Assembly: GCA_025210485.1 (NCBI GenBank)
Contig: JAOARN010000153.1
Coordinates: forward strand, 1 to 64,000
Direction: 5' to 3'
Length of the DNA stretch: 64,000 nucleotides
Source: Marinifilaceae bacterium
GTDB lineage: Bacteria > Bacteroidota > Bacteroidia > Bacteroidales > Marinifilaceae
A program made the translations under genes and the position numbers. Below are positions 17,939 through 27,637 of this stretch, one piece after another. Numbering within the stretch: the stretch's first letter is position 1; each line of letters begins with the position of its first letter. A model generated the notes under the pieces. That model searched no databases and was not told the origin of the DNA. It saw only the letters and a list, made by a program, of their open reading frames with translations.

Positions 17939-18078
17939 TATAATTGAATTGATGATTTTACATATTAAGAGAAACTTAGTAAGACAAGCTATTGAAATAA
18001 TTATTTTTTACAAATAGATTTTGTATATTGTTAAATTAAATTTCCTCTTTCCAAAAAATAAGTTTAAATTTTACTGTT

Positions 18079-19527
18079 ATGAAAAAAAATATGAAAAAAG
18101 CATTTAGCTTGTTTTTATTAGCAAGTTTGTGTTCTTTTAGTACTAATGTATTTTCACAGAACTATAGGATTGAATTGAATCTTGAATCAACTGTAGATAC
18201 TGTCTATTTAGCACATTATTTTGATGGAAGAATTTTTGCAGATGATACCATAGTTGCAAAGCAAGGAAAAGCTATTTTTTCAGGAGATAAGAAATTGAGT
18301 GAAGGCATATATGTATTATATCTTTCGAATCATAAGTATATTGATTTTTTATTGGGAGATGATCAGGATTTTAAAATGGAGGGTAATTCTGCTGATTTTA
18401 TTGGTAGCTTAAAAATTACTGGATCTGCGGAAACAGAAGGCTTTCATAAATTTCAAATTTATATGAAAAATAAAAATTTGAAATCGACTGAGATGAGTCA
18501 AAAATACAAGGATGCAAAGCAAGGGTCGAAGGAGGCAAAAGTTTTAAAAGACTATTTTGCAGATGCTGATAAAAAGGTTAGAGAATATATTGAACAAATA
18601 GCCACTAAATACGGTGAAAAATCTTTTTTAACTCGATTTGCTAAGTTTACTTTATCTCCACCTAATAAGGATTTTGAGAAAATAGTACCAAAGGGAATAG
18701 AAGATAGAGCTAGACAGGTTCAGCTTCGACGATATCTATATACAAAGAATAACTATTTTAACAATTTAGATTTTACTGATTCAAGATTTTTGAGAACACC
18801 AATGATAAAATCAAAAATGTCGAATTTCTTCGAGAGAGTTCTTTTACAAAATCCAGATACAATATTTCACGAATCTGTTAAGATTATTGAGAAATCAAGA
18901 TCAAATCAAGAGTTTTTCCAATATACAGTACAATCCGCTCTTAACTATGCAGTCAGCTCAAAGATAATGGGTATGGATAAGGCATTTGTAAATCTTGCTA
19001 AGAAATATTATTTGAGTGGTGATGCTTTTTGGGCAGACTCGACTCTTCTTGCCAATATAAAAGAAAAAGTGATTAAAACTCAATATAACTTGATAGGTAT
19101 GAAAGCTCAGGATATGTTGCTAGAAACTTACGATGGCGATCATATTAGAATTAGTGAGATATCATCACCCCTTACAGTTTTATACTTTTGGGATACAGAT
19201 TGTGGTCATTGTGAGAAATCAATGCCTAAGTTGAAGACAGATATTTATGATAAGTTTGAAGAAAAAGGCGTCAAAATTGTAACAATTTGTATCAATAATA
19301 ATAGAACCAAATGGACTAAGTTTTTAACTGATCATAAATTATATGATATGTTGAACTGTCACGACCCATCTGAGAATATTGAATATAGAGTGTTTTATGA
19401 TGTGTTTAGTACACCAGCAATTTTTCTTTTAGATAAGGATAAAAAAATTATTGCAAAAAAGATTGATACAGAAACACTTGCAAATATATTGGAATTGGAA
19501 TTAAAAAAGATTAATTCAGGAAAATAA
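18079..19527 (+). CDS. secreted thiol:disulfide protein with DUF4369-like and thioredoxin domains
   Basis: A 482-residue exported protein: a signal peptide (to about residue 27, VFSQ), an N-terminal beta-rich DUF4369-like domain (about 28-120), a helical middle resembling DUF5106, and a C-terminal TlpA/AhpC-type thioredoxin domain (about 340-480). The redox motif is C375-G-H-C378, with a cis-proline loop at TPAIFLLD. Such proteins reduce or exchange disulfides in the periplasm; the substrate is not known. It lies 21 bases upstream of tex and is probably co-transcribed, although the functions appear unrelated. Confidence 0.85.
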   Translation: MKKNMKKAFSLFLLASLCSFSTNVFSQNYRIELNLESTVDTVYLAHYFDGRIFADDTIVAKQGKAIFSGDKKLSEGIYVLYLSNHKYIDFLLGDDQDFKMEGNSADFIGSLKITGSAETEGFHKFQIYMKNKNLKSTEMSQKYKDAKQGSKEAKVLKDYFADADKKVREYIEQIATKYGEKSFLTRFAKFTLSPPNKDFEKIVPKGIEDRARQVQLRRYLYTKNNYFNNLDFTDSRFLRTPMIKSKMSNFFERVLLQNPDTIFHESVKIIEKSRSNQEFFQYTVQSALNYAVSSKIMGMDKAFVNLAKKYYLSGDAFWADSTLLANIKEKVIKTQYNLIGMKAQDMLLETYDGDHIRISEISSPLTVLYFWDTDCGHCEKSMPKLKTDIYDKFEEKGVKIVTICINNNRTKWTKFLTDHKLYDMLNCHDPSENIEYRVFYDVFSTPAIFLLDKDKKIIAKKIDTETLANILELELKKINSGK

Positions 19528-19548
19528 ATCTATAGAAATAAAGGAAGA

Positions 19549-21681
19549 ATGAGCCAAATAAATATTGAAAAAATAAGCAAAGAGTTAAAAATAAGTGAGC
19601 ATTCTGTTACTAATACTTTGAATCTGCTTGATGAAGGAGCTACTATTCCTTTTATAGCAAGATATAGAAAAGAGATGACAAACAGTTTGGATGAAATCCA
19701 GATTGATAATATTAAAAAATTACAACAGAAGTATCAAGAATTAGATAAGAGAAGAAAAGCTATTCTTGAATCTATTGCCAAGCAAGATAAACTTACGGAT
19801 GAGTTAAAAGCTAAGATAAATAAGGTAGATAATTTAAACGAATTGGAAGACTTATATCTACCTTATAAACCCAAAAGACTTACACGAGCCAAAATAGCAA
19901 AGGAAAAAGGATTAGAACCTTTGGCCAAAATTGTAATGAAACAAAATTCCCGAAATCTTGAACAGGCGATTGAATCATACTTAAATGATGAGGTGGAAGA
20001 TAAAGAACAAGCTTTGCAAGGGGCACGTGATATTATAGCTGAATGGATAAATGAGAATGAGATAGCTAGATCTATAGTTAGAAATCAATTTCAGTATAAT
20101 GCTGTGATTTATTCAAAATTAGTAAAATCCAAGGAGGAAGAGGCTGTTAAATTTAAGGATTATTTCGATTTTGAGGAGAAGTTAAGTAGAATTGCTTCAC
20201 ACAGATTGTTGGCTATATTGAGAGGAGAGAAAGAAGGATTTTTGAAAATATCAATTAAGATAGATCAGGAGTTAGCAGAGGAGAAACTCGATAGACTATT
20301 TGTGAAAGCGGACAATGAATCATCAGAGGAGGTTCAAAAGGCTATAACTGATGCTTATAAAAGATTGATGAGTTCATCTATGGAATCTGAATTTAAAAAG
20401 CAAGCAAAGGAAAAAGCAGATAAACAAGCCATTGATGTATTTGGAAAGAACTTGAATCAGTTATTGCTTGCTTCACCTTTAGGTCAGAAAAGAATACTTG
20501 CAATTGACCCTGGCTACAGAACAGGATGTAAGATAGTTTGTCTAGATTCTCACGGGAGTCTACTTCATAATGAAACTATATACCCGCATCCACCTCAAAA
20601 GCAAACAAAACTGGCAGCTAAGAAAATTACAAGCTTGGTTGAGATGTATAAAATTGAAGCAATATCCATTGGTAACGGAACAGCCAGTAGGGAGACAGAA
20701 AGTTTTATTACAAATCTTCATTTTGATAGAAAACTTCAGGTTTTTGTGGTAAGTGAGGCTGGTGCTTCAATTTATTCGGCATCTAAAATTGCTCGTGAAG
20801 AATTTCCTGAATATGATGTAACTGTTCGGGGTGCTGTATCAATAGGTCGAAGACTGATGGATCCACTTGCAGAGCTTGTTAAGATAGAGCCAAAGAGTAT
20901 AGGTGTAGGGCAGTATCAGCATGATGTTGATCAAAATTTGCTAAAAGAAAATCTTGACACTGTAGTAGGTTCATGTGTTAATAAGGTGGGTGTTGATTTA
21001 AATACCGCTAGCAAACATATTTTGACATATATTTCAGGATTAGGACCTCAGTTGGCACAAAATATTGTAAACTTTAGAGAAGAAAACGGAAGCTTCCACT
21101 CAAGGAAACAACTGATGAAAGTTCCTAGAATGGGAGCAAAGGCATTTGAACAATCAGCAGGATTTATGCGTATTTCTGATGCAAAGAATCCCTTAGATAA
21201 TTCGGCCGTACACCCTGAATCATACTATATTGTTGAAAAGATTGCTTCGGATCTGGATTTATCAATATCCGAAATAATTGCAAATAAGGAAATAATAAAA
21301 ACTATAAAAGCTGAAAATTATATAGATGATAAATTTGGGCTTCCAAGTTTAAAAGATATATTATCAGAGTTGGAGAAGCCATCACGCGACCCTCGTACTG
21401 CCGTAAAAGCTTTTAAGTTTAAAGATGGAATATATTCAATAGATCATCTTGAATTAGGAATGGAACTTCCTGGTATTGTTACTAATATTACAAACTTTGG
21501 TGCTTTTGTTGATGTTGGAGTAAAACAGGATGGATTGGTACATATATCGCAATTAGCGAATAAATTTATATCTGACCCTTCGGAGGTTGTGGTTTTAAAT
21601 CAACATGTTATGGTGAAGGTGATCGAGGTAGACAAATTAAGAAAAAGAATCCAATTGTCGATGAAAGAGTGTAGTCAATAA
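19549..21681 (+). CDS. tex: Tex family RNA-binding transcription accessory protein
   Basis: Tex is a conserved cytosolic nucleic-acid-binding protein linked to transcription. The 710 residues follow the family order: N-terminal helical HTH-rich region (ATIPFIARYRKEMT, EDLYLPYKPKR), a YqgF/RNase H-like domain (about 320-450; RILAIDPGYRTGCK), tandem helix-hairpin-helix (about 490-560; GLGPQLAQNIVNFR) and a C-terminal S1 RNA-binding domain (about 640-710; GAFVDVGVKQDGLVHISQL). Length and motifs are typical. It is followed by a long inverted repeat separating it from the convergent hydrogenase operon. Confidence 0.96.
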   Translation: MSQINIEKISKELKISEHSVTNTLNLLDEGATIPFIARYRKEMTNSLDEIQIDNIKKLQQKYQELDKRRKAILESIAKQDKLTDELKAKINKVDNLNELEDLYLPYKPKRLTRAKIAKEKGLEPLAKIVMKQNSRNLEQAIESYLNDEVEDKEQALQGARDIIAEWINENEIARSIVRNQFQYNAVIYSKLVKSKEEEAVKFKDYFDFEEKLSRIASHRLLAILRGEKEGFLKISIKIDQELAEEKLDRLFVKADNESSEEVQKAITDAYKRLMSSSMESEFKKQAKEKADKQAIDVFGKNLNQLLLASPLGQKRILAIDPGYRTGCKIVCLDSHGSLLHNETIYPHPPQKQTKLAAKKITSLVEMYKIEAISIGNGTASRETESFITNLHFDRKLQVFVVSEAGASIYSASKIAREEFPEYDVTVRGAVSIGRRLMDPLAELVKIEPKSIGVGQYQHDVDQNLLKENLDTVVGSCVNKVGVDLNTASKHILTYISGLGPQLAQNIVNFREENGSFHSRKQLMKVPRMGAKAFEQSAGFMRISDAKNPLDNSAVHPESYYIVEKIASDLDLSISEIIANKEIIKTIKAENYIDDKFGLPSLKDILSELEKPSRDPRTAVKAFKFKDGIYSIDHLELGMELPGIVTNITNFGAFVDVGVKQDGLVHISQLANKFISDPSEVVVLNQHVMVKVIEVDKLRKRIQLSMKECSQ

Positions 21682-21695
21682 TACAAATAAAAAAA

Positions 21696-21747
21696 CTATG
21701 ACCCATTCTGAAAAAAAGCAGATAGTTTTTTCGGAGAAGGGTCATAG
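21696..21747 (-). terminator. terminator of the hydrogenase operon
   Basis: A long imperfect inverted repeat: CTATGACCC pairs with GGGTCATAG at the base, and an A-run/T-run extends the stem. On the minus strand the hairpin is followed by seven T residues, 11 bases after the hydC stop. It may also stop tex transcription from the other side. Confidence 0.8.
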
Positions 21748-21757
21748 TGATAATATT

Positions 21758-22240
21758 TTATTTATCAGCGTATTCTTTAAGAATATCGGCAACATCTCCA
21801 GCAGCAACGCGACCATAGGTTTTTTCTCCAATGGTAACTACAGGAGCCAAACCACATGCACCTACGCATCGAAGGCAGGAGATAGAGAATTTACCATCCT
21901 CTGTAGTTTCTCCAACAGGAACATCAAGTTGTCTTTTGAACTCTTCTAAAACTTTTTCAGCACCTCTTACATAGCATGCGGTACCCATACATATAGAGAT
22001 AGGGAATTCGCCTTTAGGCACCATTGAAAAGAAAGAGTAAAATGTCACAACTCCATATACATGAGCTACAGAAACGTTTAATTCGCGTGCAATGATTTCT
22101 TGCACTTCAGCAGGAAGATAACCAAAATTTTCCTGAGCTTTATGTAATACATTGATCAGCTCGCTGCCTTTATTGTCAAATGATTTACAAATTTCAACAA
22201 GTTTATCAATTTTATCTTTTGCTAATTTGATTTTAGCCAT
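21758..22240 (-). CDS. hydC: NADH-dependent [FeFe] hydrogenase gamma subunit, NuoE-like
   Basis: This 160-residue thioredoxin-fold subunit carries one [2Fe-2S] cluster and joins HydB in accepting electrons from NADH. Cluster ligands are visible as C84-x4-C89 and C125-x3-C129, with an extra C122. The N-terminal helical part (about 1-75; ENFGYLPAEVQEIIA, VYGVVTFYSFF) is the normal NuoE bundle. It is the last gene of the operon, 54 bases after hydA. The gene order hydB-hydA-hydC matches bifurcating hydrogenases in general content, so I assign it as HydC and not as a respiratory complex I subunit. No other nuo gene is near. Confidence 0.93.
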   Translation of the reverse strand: MAKIKLAKDKIDKLVEICKSFDNKGSELINVLHKAQENFGYLPAEVQEIIARELNVSVAHVYGVVTFYSFFSMVPKGEFPISICMGTACYVRGAEKVLEEFKRQLDVPVGETTEDGKFSISCLRCVGACGLAPVVTIGEKTYGRVAAGDVADILKEYADK

Positions 22241-22294
22241 AATTTGAAAATTCTTATATTAAAGGGCATTTCTGCCCTCGAATAGGTTCAATAA

Positions 22295-24070
22295 TTATTC
22301 TTCAATCTCGATTTCATTACTCTTGTCGAAGTAATGAGTATGCAATAATTTATGAGATAATTCTCCACATGGTTTTCCTAAAAACTCTTCATATAGTTTT
22401 ATAATTGAAGGATTTTCATGTGATTTTCTGATAGTTTTACCTGCATCCTCACGATATAGGGCTTCTGAACGTTTTTTCAAAATTGATGAATCGCCATGGT
22501 GTAATGGCTGACCACCACCACCGATACATCCTCCAGGGCAGGCCATGATTTCTATAGCATGGAATTGTGATTTTCCTTCACGAATTTCTTCTAATAGTTT
22601 ACGAGCATTACCCAACCCGTGAGCAATACCAATATTGATAGGTAGCCCATCAAAATCAACCGTTGCGCTACGTATGCCTTCCATTCCTCGTAGTTCATTG
22701 AAGTCAACTTTTTCAAGACTCTTACCAGTATGAACTTCGTATGCTGTACGTGCTGCAGCTTCAATTACACCACCAGTAGTTCCAAAAATTACAGCAGCAC
22801 CTGTAGACTCACCAAGAGGATTGTCAAACTCTTCATCAGGCATAGTATTCAAGTCCATATTGGATTCCTTGATAAGATTAGCCAATTCACGAGTTGATAT
22901 AGAGTAATTTACATCAGGATCACCGTCAACTTTGAATTCGTCACGCTGACATTCGTATTTTTTAGCTAGACAAGGCATTATTGATACCACAATTAGATCT
23001 TCTCGTTTGATGCCCATTTTCTTAGCAAAATAATTCTTAGCAATAGGACCAAACATCTGTTGAGGAGAACGTGATGTTGATGGAATATCTTTTAAATCAG
23101 GGAAATGATGCTCGAAGAAATTAACCCATCCTGGGCAACAAGAAGTAAGAATTGGTAATTTAACATCTTTGTCACCATCCAAATGCTTTTTCAAACGATC
23201 AAGAAGTTCCGTGCCTTCTTCCATGATTGTAAGGTCGGCAGCAAAATCAGTATCAAAAACTTTATCGAAACCTAATGAACGAAGTGCAGACACCATTTTA
23301 CCAGTAACTAAAGTACCTGCCTCCATACCAAACTCTTCTCCCAAAGCAGCACGAACTGCTGGAGCAGTCTGTACAACTACAGTTTTGTTTGGATTTGCTA
23401 AGTCACGAATAAGTTTATTTGTATGATTAACCTCTGTTAATGCTCCAGTAGGACATACAGCAACACACTGTCCGCAATATGTACAAGTAGATTTTTCAAG
23501 ATCCATCTCAAAAGCAGGCGCTACAACAGATTCGAAGCCTCGGTTTACAGCTGAAAGAGCACCAACAGATTGTACCTCATTACACATAGTTTCACATCGA
23601 CGACACATTATACACTTATCCATATCACGGATAATTGATGGAGAGCGGTCAACTTTGTATTTTGATTGTTCCCCTTTATAATGAATTTCGCGAACACCAA
23701 ATTGGTGAGCCATAGTTTGTAAATCGCAATTACCAGATTTAGCACAAACTAAACAATCAGCAGGGTGATCAGAAAGCATTAACTCCATAACAGTTTTACG
23801 AGCATTTAAAACTCGCATATTATGGGTGTTGATAATCATTCCTTCTTCACATTTGCTATTACATGAAGGAGCTAAATTTCTTCTACCTTCTACCTCTACT
23901 ACACAAATTCTGCAACCACCAGGATTGTGTTCAATTCCCATGTCGTCTAGTTTTAAGTGACATAGGGTAGGAATATCAATTCCTAAAGTTTTAGCAGCCT
24001 CAAGTATTGTAGTTCCTACAGGTACTTCAATTGGCTTATTATCAATGGTTAATTTTATCATTTTTTCCAT
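22295..24070 (-). CDS. hydA: [FeFe] hydrogenase catalytic subunit
   Basis: It catalyses reversible H2 formation at the H-cluster. The 591 residues carry a [2Fe-2S] domain (C37, C53, C56, C70), a His-ligated [4Fe-4S] (H102, C106, C109, C115) and two ferredoxin-type [4Fe-4S] clusters (C153/156/159/163 and C196/199/202/206). All three H-cluster motifs follow: TSCCPGW (C311, C312), MPCLAKKYE (C367) and ACPGGCIGG (C511, C515). The proton-transfer cysteine C311 is present, so the site looks fully active. It starts 14 bases after the hydB stop. With HydB and HydC it should form an electron-bifurcating complex using NADH plus reduced ferredoxin. Maturases HydE/F/G must be elsewhere. Confidence 0.97.
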   Translation of the reverse strand: MEKMIKLTIDNKPIEVPVGTTILEAAKTLGIDIPTLCHLKLDDMGIEHNPGGCRICVVEVEGRRNLAPSCNSKCEEGMIINTHNMRVLNARKTVMELMLSDHPADCLVCAKSGNCDLQTMAHQFGVREIHYKGEQSKYKVDRSPSIIRDMDKCIMCRRCETMCNEVQSVGALSAVNRGFESVVAPAFEMDLEKSTCTYCGQCVAVCPTGALTEVNHTNKLIRDLANPNKTVVVQTAPAVRAALGEEFGMEAGTLVTGKMVSALRSLGFDKVFDTDFAADLTIMEEGTELLDRLKKHLDGDKDVKLPILTSCCPGWVNFFEHHFPDLKDIPSTSRSPQQMFGPIAKNYFAKKMGIKREDLIVVSIMPCLAKKYECQRDEFKVDGDPDVNYSISTRELANLIKESNMDLNTMPDEEFDNPLGESTGAAVIFGTTGGVIEAAARTAYEVHTGKSLEKVDFNELRGMEGIRSATVDFDGLPINIGIAHGLGNARKLLEEIREGKSQFHAIEIMACPGGCIGGGGQPLHHGDSSILKKRSEALYREDAGKTIRKSHENPSIIKLYEEFLGKPCGELSHKLLHTHYFDKSNEIEIEE

Positions 24071-24084
24071 TATACTTTTCCTCC

Positions 24085-25878
24085 TTATTGAATGCTAATA
24101 GCATTAAACTTACATTTGTCCATACAAGCACCACATTTGATACATTTTTCGGTATCGATAACATGAGCTTCTTTGCGTTCTCCTGAAATACAATCAACAG
24201 GACAGTTGCGAGCACAAAGTGTACAACCAACACAAAGCTCAGGGTCAACAACATACTGCATTAGTGCTTTACATTGACCCGAAGGGCATTTCTTGTCTTG
24301 TACGTGAGCTAGGTATTCGTCATAGAAGTTCTCTAATGTTGATAATACAGGGTTTGGAGAAGTTTGTCCAAGTCCACAAAGAGAAGTATCTTTAATAACA
24401 TTACTTAGGTTACGAAGAAGATCTAAATCTTCTATTGTTCCTTTTCCTTCTGTGATTTTGTCAAGTAATTCGTATAATCTCTTATTACCTACACGACAAG
24501 GAGTACACTTACCGCAAGATTCTTCTACTGTAAAATCAAGGTAGAATTTCGAAACAGATACCATACAATCGTCTTCATCCATTACTATCATTCCTCCTGA
24601 TCCCATCATAGAACCAACAGCAAGAAGATTGTCAAAGTCAATAGGAGTATCGAGGTGTTTTTCGGTTAGACAACCTCCCGAAGGACCACCTGTTTGAACA
24701 GCTTTGAATTTTTTTCCATCTTTGATACCACCGCCAATTTCGTAGATTACTTCGCGAAGGGTAGTTCCCATTGGAACTTCGATAAGTCCAACATTATTTA
24801 TTTTTCCAGCTAATGCAAATACTTTAGTACCTTTTGATTTGTCAGTACCAATTTTATTAAACCAATTGGCACCTTTGTTGATAATAACAGGGATGTTGGC
24901 AAAGGTTTCAACATTATTTACATTTGTAGGTTTACCATTATATCCTGATTCCGCAGGGAATGGAGGTTTTACAGTAGGTTCGCCTCTAAGTCCTTCCATA
25001 GAATGGATAAGAGCTGTTTCTTCACCGCATACAAATGCACCAGCACCGTAGCGTAATTCTATGTCAAAATTGAAACCAGTACCCATGATATCCTTACCAA
25101 GTAGACCATACTCACGAGCTTGACCAATAGCAATTTTTAGACGTTCGATAGCAAGAGGGTACTCTGCACGAATGTATACAACACCTTGATCGGCACCAAT
25201 ACAGTAAGCATTAATAGCCATAGCTTCAATAACTGAGTGAGGATCACCTTCAAGAATAGATCTGTCCATGAATGCCCCAGGGTCACCCTCGTCGGCATTA
25301 CAAACTACATATTTTTGATCAGCTTTGTTTGCAGCGGCAAATCTCCATTTAAGACCGGTAGGGAAACCACCTCCTCCTCGGCCTCTCAGACCCGAATCAA
25401 TCATTTCCTGAATTACAGCTTCAGGAGTTGATTCAGTTAAGCATTTACCTAGTGCAGCATATCCATCACGACCTATGTACTCATCAATATTTTCAGGATT
25501 TATAAAACCGCAGTTTCTAAGAGCAATACGAATTTGCTTTTTGTAGAATCCCATATGCTTTGAGTCGCTAACAGTTTCTTTTTTGTCAGGATCAACATAA
25601 AGTAATCTCATTACTTTACGCCCTTTAATAATATGTTCTTCGACCAGCTCTTCAGCATCGGAAGGTTTTACTTCAACATAGAATGTATTGTCAGGCAACA
25701 TTTTTACAATAGGGCCTTTTTCACAAAATCCAAAACATCCTGTAGCCACAACTTGAACTTCATCTTCAAGTCCTTTGGCTTTTAATGCATCTTGTAGGTT
25801 TGCAAGTATAGCTTTACTTTCAGAAGCATGGCAACCTGTACCACCACAAATAAGAATATGCATTTTATATTTTTCCAT
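24085..25878 (-). CDS. hydB: NADH-dependent [FeFe] hydrogenase beta subunit, NuoF-like
   Basis: The flavin and NADH-binding subunit. The 597 residues have an N-terminal thioredoxin-like [2Fe-2S] domain (C11, C16, C48, C52), the glycine-rich GRGGGGFPTG loop (166-175) for FMN/NADH, an SLBB-type segment, and the [4Fe-4S] site C455-x2-C458-x2-C461 with C501. A C-terminal pair of ferredoxin clusters (C549/552/555/559 and C579/582/585/589) completes it. The extra N- and C-terminal domains distinguish HydB of bifurcating hydrogenases from plain NuoF. It is flanked by the 2Fe-2S gene (14 bases upstream) and hydA (14 bases downstream), so expression should be coordinated. Confidence 0.96.
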   Translation of the reverse strand: MEKYKMHILICGGTGCHASESKAILANLQDALKAKGLEDEVQVVATGCFGFCEKGPIVKMLPDNTFYVEVKPSDAEELVEEHIIKGRKVMRLLYVDPDKKETVSDSKHMGFYKKQIRIALRNCGFINPENIDEYIGRDGYAALGKCLTESTPEAVIQEMIDSGLRGRGGGGFPTGLKWRFAAANKADQKYVVCNADEGDPGAFMDRSILEGDPHSVIEAMAINAYCIGADQGVVYIRAEYPLAIERLKIAIGQAREYGLLGKDIMGTGFNFDIELRYGAGAFVCGEETALIHSMEGLRGEPTVKPPFPAESGYNGKPTNVNNVETFANIPVIINKGANWFNKIGTDKSKGTKVFALAGKINNVGLIEVPMGTTLREVIYEIGGGIKDGKKFKAVQTGGPSGGCLTEKHLDTPIDFDNLLAVGSMMGSGGMIVMDEDDCMVSVSKFYLDFTVEESCGKCTPCRVGNKRLYELLDKITEGKGTIEDLDLLRNLSNVIKDTSLCGLGQTSPNPVLSTLENFYDEYLAHVQDKKCPSGQCKALMQYVVDPELCVGCTLCARNCPVDCISGERKEAHVIDTEKCIKCGACMDKCKFNAISIQ

Positions 25879-25892
25879 AATCGCAATCTAGT

Positions 25893-26291
25893 TTATTCGT
25901 TGTCTATAGTTTTGTAGTTTACAGGTATAATACCGTCTACTAATTCTCCTGTTTTGATATATTTTTCGATAATTTCGTCAGCTTTTTTAATATTTACATT
26001 TCCAAAAACCACAGGATCTTTTCCAGGTAGACATACCTCTATAGTTGGTTCTGCATAGCAATATCCCATGCATCCCGTTTGTGTTACAATAGTTTCAATA
26101 TTTCTTTTGGCAGATTCCGCCACCAAGAAATCCATAACTTCTTTTGCACCAGATGCAATACCACATGTAGCCATTGCAACTTTTATTTGTACAAGATTTT
26201 CAGGATTGTCGCTTTTCTCCCTCAAATCGATTTTGCTCTGAAGCTCTTCTTTCATTTTCTTCAGATCAGCAAGGGATTTTACTTTTGCCAT
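25893..26291 (-). CDS. small thioredoxin-like [2Fe-2S] ferredoxin of the hydrogenase operon
   Basis: A 132-residue protein with an N-terminal helical stretch rich in Lys/Glu and a NuoE C-terminal-like fold. Visible cysteines are C43 (MATCGIASGA) and C74/C78 (TGCMGYC). The second Cys of the usual first C-x4-C pair is replaced by Gly, so only three of the four canonical ligands are obvious. To my knowledge this reduced pattern recurs in the small subunit encoded beside clostridial HydB, but I could not check it. It probably shuttles electrons within or to the hydrogenase complex. It lies directly before hydB, 14 bases apart. Confidence 0.8.
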   Translation of the reverse strand: MAKVKSLADLKKMKEELQSKIDLREKSDNPENLVQIKVAMATCGIASGAKEVMDFLVAESAKRNIETIVTQTGCMGYCYAEPTIEVCLPGKDPVVFGNVNIKKADEIIEKYIKTGELVDGIIPVNYKTIDNE

Positions 26292-26323
26292 AATCTCAAT
26301 AATTAAATGTTATAATTTTCGTT

Positions 26324-26863
26324 CTATTCTAATTCGTTCAGATTCTCTTGAATCATTTCTTTTAAATAAGTGATGATATTAGGATCCGAAATAGAAACGC
26401 CCCCCAATACATCTTTTACTTCTATAGTATTAAAAATATATTCTCCTTTATTGGTTTTGTGTTTGTAGATAAAATCTAATTCGGGGTTAGCTCCTGCCAT
26501 TAGAGCTACCGTAGAACTTATATCTCCTAGTATTGGTCTGTCGATATGTTTATGACTAAATACAGCTTTGAGTTTTGTTCCTTTGTTTTTTTCTGATTTT
26601 ATTTCAAGATAACCATTAGTAAGCTCTGCATTTTGTTTTAGGAGTGAGATTCCTAGCCCTACCTTTCTGGTTGTTCTACTTGTGAAAAAAGGATCCATTA
26701 CTTTATTTAGGTCATTAGCATCTATACCATAACCATCATCCTCAATAAATATTTCAAATATATCTTCTAGTTTATCTTCGCATATAAAAATTTTAATCAA
26801 ACTTGATTTAGCTCGAATAGAGTTTTGGACTATGTCCATTATATGCATTGATAAATCTTTCAT
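26324..26863 (-). CDS. GHKL ATP-binding protein, histidine-kinase-like ATPase domain
   Basis: A 179-residue stand-alone ATPase domain: the N-box around N14 (IVQNSIRAKS), G1 box D43-G-Y-G, and G2 box KVGLGISLLK (67-76), preceded by the F-box PFFTS. No dimerisation histidine domain, membrane segment or sensor domain is attached. It could phosphorylate a partner protein or bind it in an ATP-dependent way, as anti-sigma factors do. The last 60 residues are unlike typical kinases (LMAGANPELDF). It sits between the PHP gene and the 2Fe-2S gene in the operon. Confidence 0.82.
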   Translation of the reverse strand: MKDLSMHIMDIVQNSIRAKSSLIKIFICEDKLEDIFEIFIEDDGYGIDANDLNKVMDPFFTSRTTRKVGLGISLLKQNAELTNGYLEIKSEKNKGTKLKAVFSHKHIDRPILGDISSTVALMAGANPELDFIYKHKTNKGEYIFNTIEVKDVLGGVSISDPNIITYLKEMIQENLNELE

Positions 26864-26882
26864 TTTTATATAATGTTTTATC

Positions 26883-27608
26883 TTAACAAAATACTTTTTT
26901 CTCTGAAATTGCTCTTTTAAACGATTTGAAATCTAATTGCTCCATCTCTATTTGGCTTGAGCATTTGCCGATATCTTCAATATAATGCGCATCTGAATTT
27001 TTCAGAAAACAGTAATTCTTTAGGTATTCGTTATCTTTCAAAAAAACCTCTTTGCTAGTATGAACCGATAGTCCTAAGGCATCAAGTTTTAGATCTTTAG
27101 GAACAAATCCTAACTGGCTTTTAATGCTGTTTCTACTTTTGTCAATATGAGCAGCAATAAATAATCCACCTAGGCTATGTACCTTTTCTTCAATTTCTTC
27201 AATACTTTTGTTTATGGCAGTAATAAGCAGATGATCTATTTCATGAATTATTTCCTCTCTTCTGTTTACAACTACCTGATATCCAAATTTATTTGGGTTG
27301 TTTCTTATTTTTGTAATATTGTTGTCTATAAATTCTTGAAAATCAATACAGTCTTCATTTTTTTCAAAAAAGCAGAGACAATGCGCTTCTTCTTTTGTTG
27401 TAACTTCTACTCCTTTGAGTGCTAAAATCCCTTCCTCTTTAGCCAATTCACTTGTGATATTGGTGTGAAGAGTTGAATTATGATCAGTTATTCCAATTAT
27501 ATTAAGTTTTTGTTTCTTAGCTTGTTTTACAATATTTATAGGACTCATCTCAAGATCACCACAAGGGGATAGAACTGTGTGTATGTGTATATCTGCATTG
27601 TAAATCAT
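26883..27608 (-). CDS. PHP domain phosphoesterase
   Basis: A 241-residue PHP-fold metal-dependent protein. Metal-site residues: H8 and H10 (DIHIHT), D42-H43 (ITDHNS), E68 (GVEVT), H154 (AAHIDKS), and D206/H208 (NSDAH). This complete set suggests an active phosphoesterase related to TrpH/YciV-type enzymes. The substrate is unknown. Its position in the hydrogenase operon between a DRTGG gene and a HATPase gene suggests a regulatory or nucleotide-turnover role; that is inference from context. Confidence 0.85.
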   Translation of the reverse strand: MIYNADIHIHTVLSPCGDLEMSPINIVKQAKKQKLNIIGITDHNSTLHTNITSELAKEEGILALKGVEVTTKEEAHCLCFFEKNEDCIDFQEFIDNNITKIRNNPNKFGYQVVVNRREEIIHEIDHLLITAINKSIEEIEEKVHSLGGLFIAAHIDKSRNSIKSQLGFVPKDLKLDALGLSVHTSKEVFLKDNEYLKNYCFLKNSDAHYIEDIGKCSSQIEMEQLDFKSFKRAISEKKVFC

Positions 27609-27637
27609 ATGATTGGACTTATGAAAGCATAATTATT

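Larger units (their letters stand above)
16956..18078. other. 1.1-kb gene-free interval with two orphan terminators
   Basis: No credible protein frame. It holds a minus-strand -7 box for lpxH (CAAATATA on plus, 17017-17024), an orphan terminator (17260-17308), a candidate small RNA with its own terminator (17631-17724) and the promoter of the downstream thioredoxin-fold gene (17908-17938). It is the longest non-coding stretch in the window. Confidence 0.6.

Noticed and set aside
18079-19527. Fusion or frameshift between the DUF4369-like and thioredoxin domains
   Set aside because: This domain order is normal for Bacteroidota thiol proteins, and the frame is uninterrupted.
21758-24070. Respiratory complex I genes (nuoE/nuoF)
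   Set aside because: The NuoE/F-like proteins flank a full H-cluster subunit, and no other nuo gene is present, so they are hydrogenase subunits.
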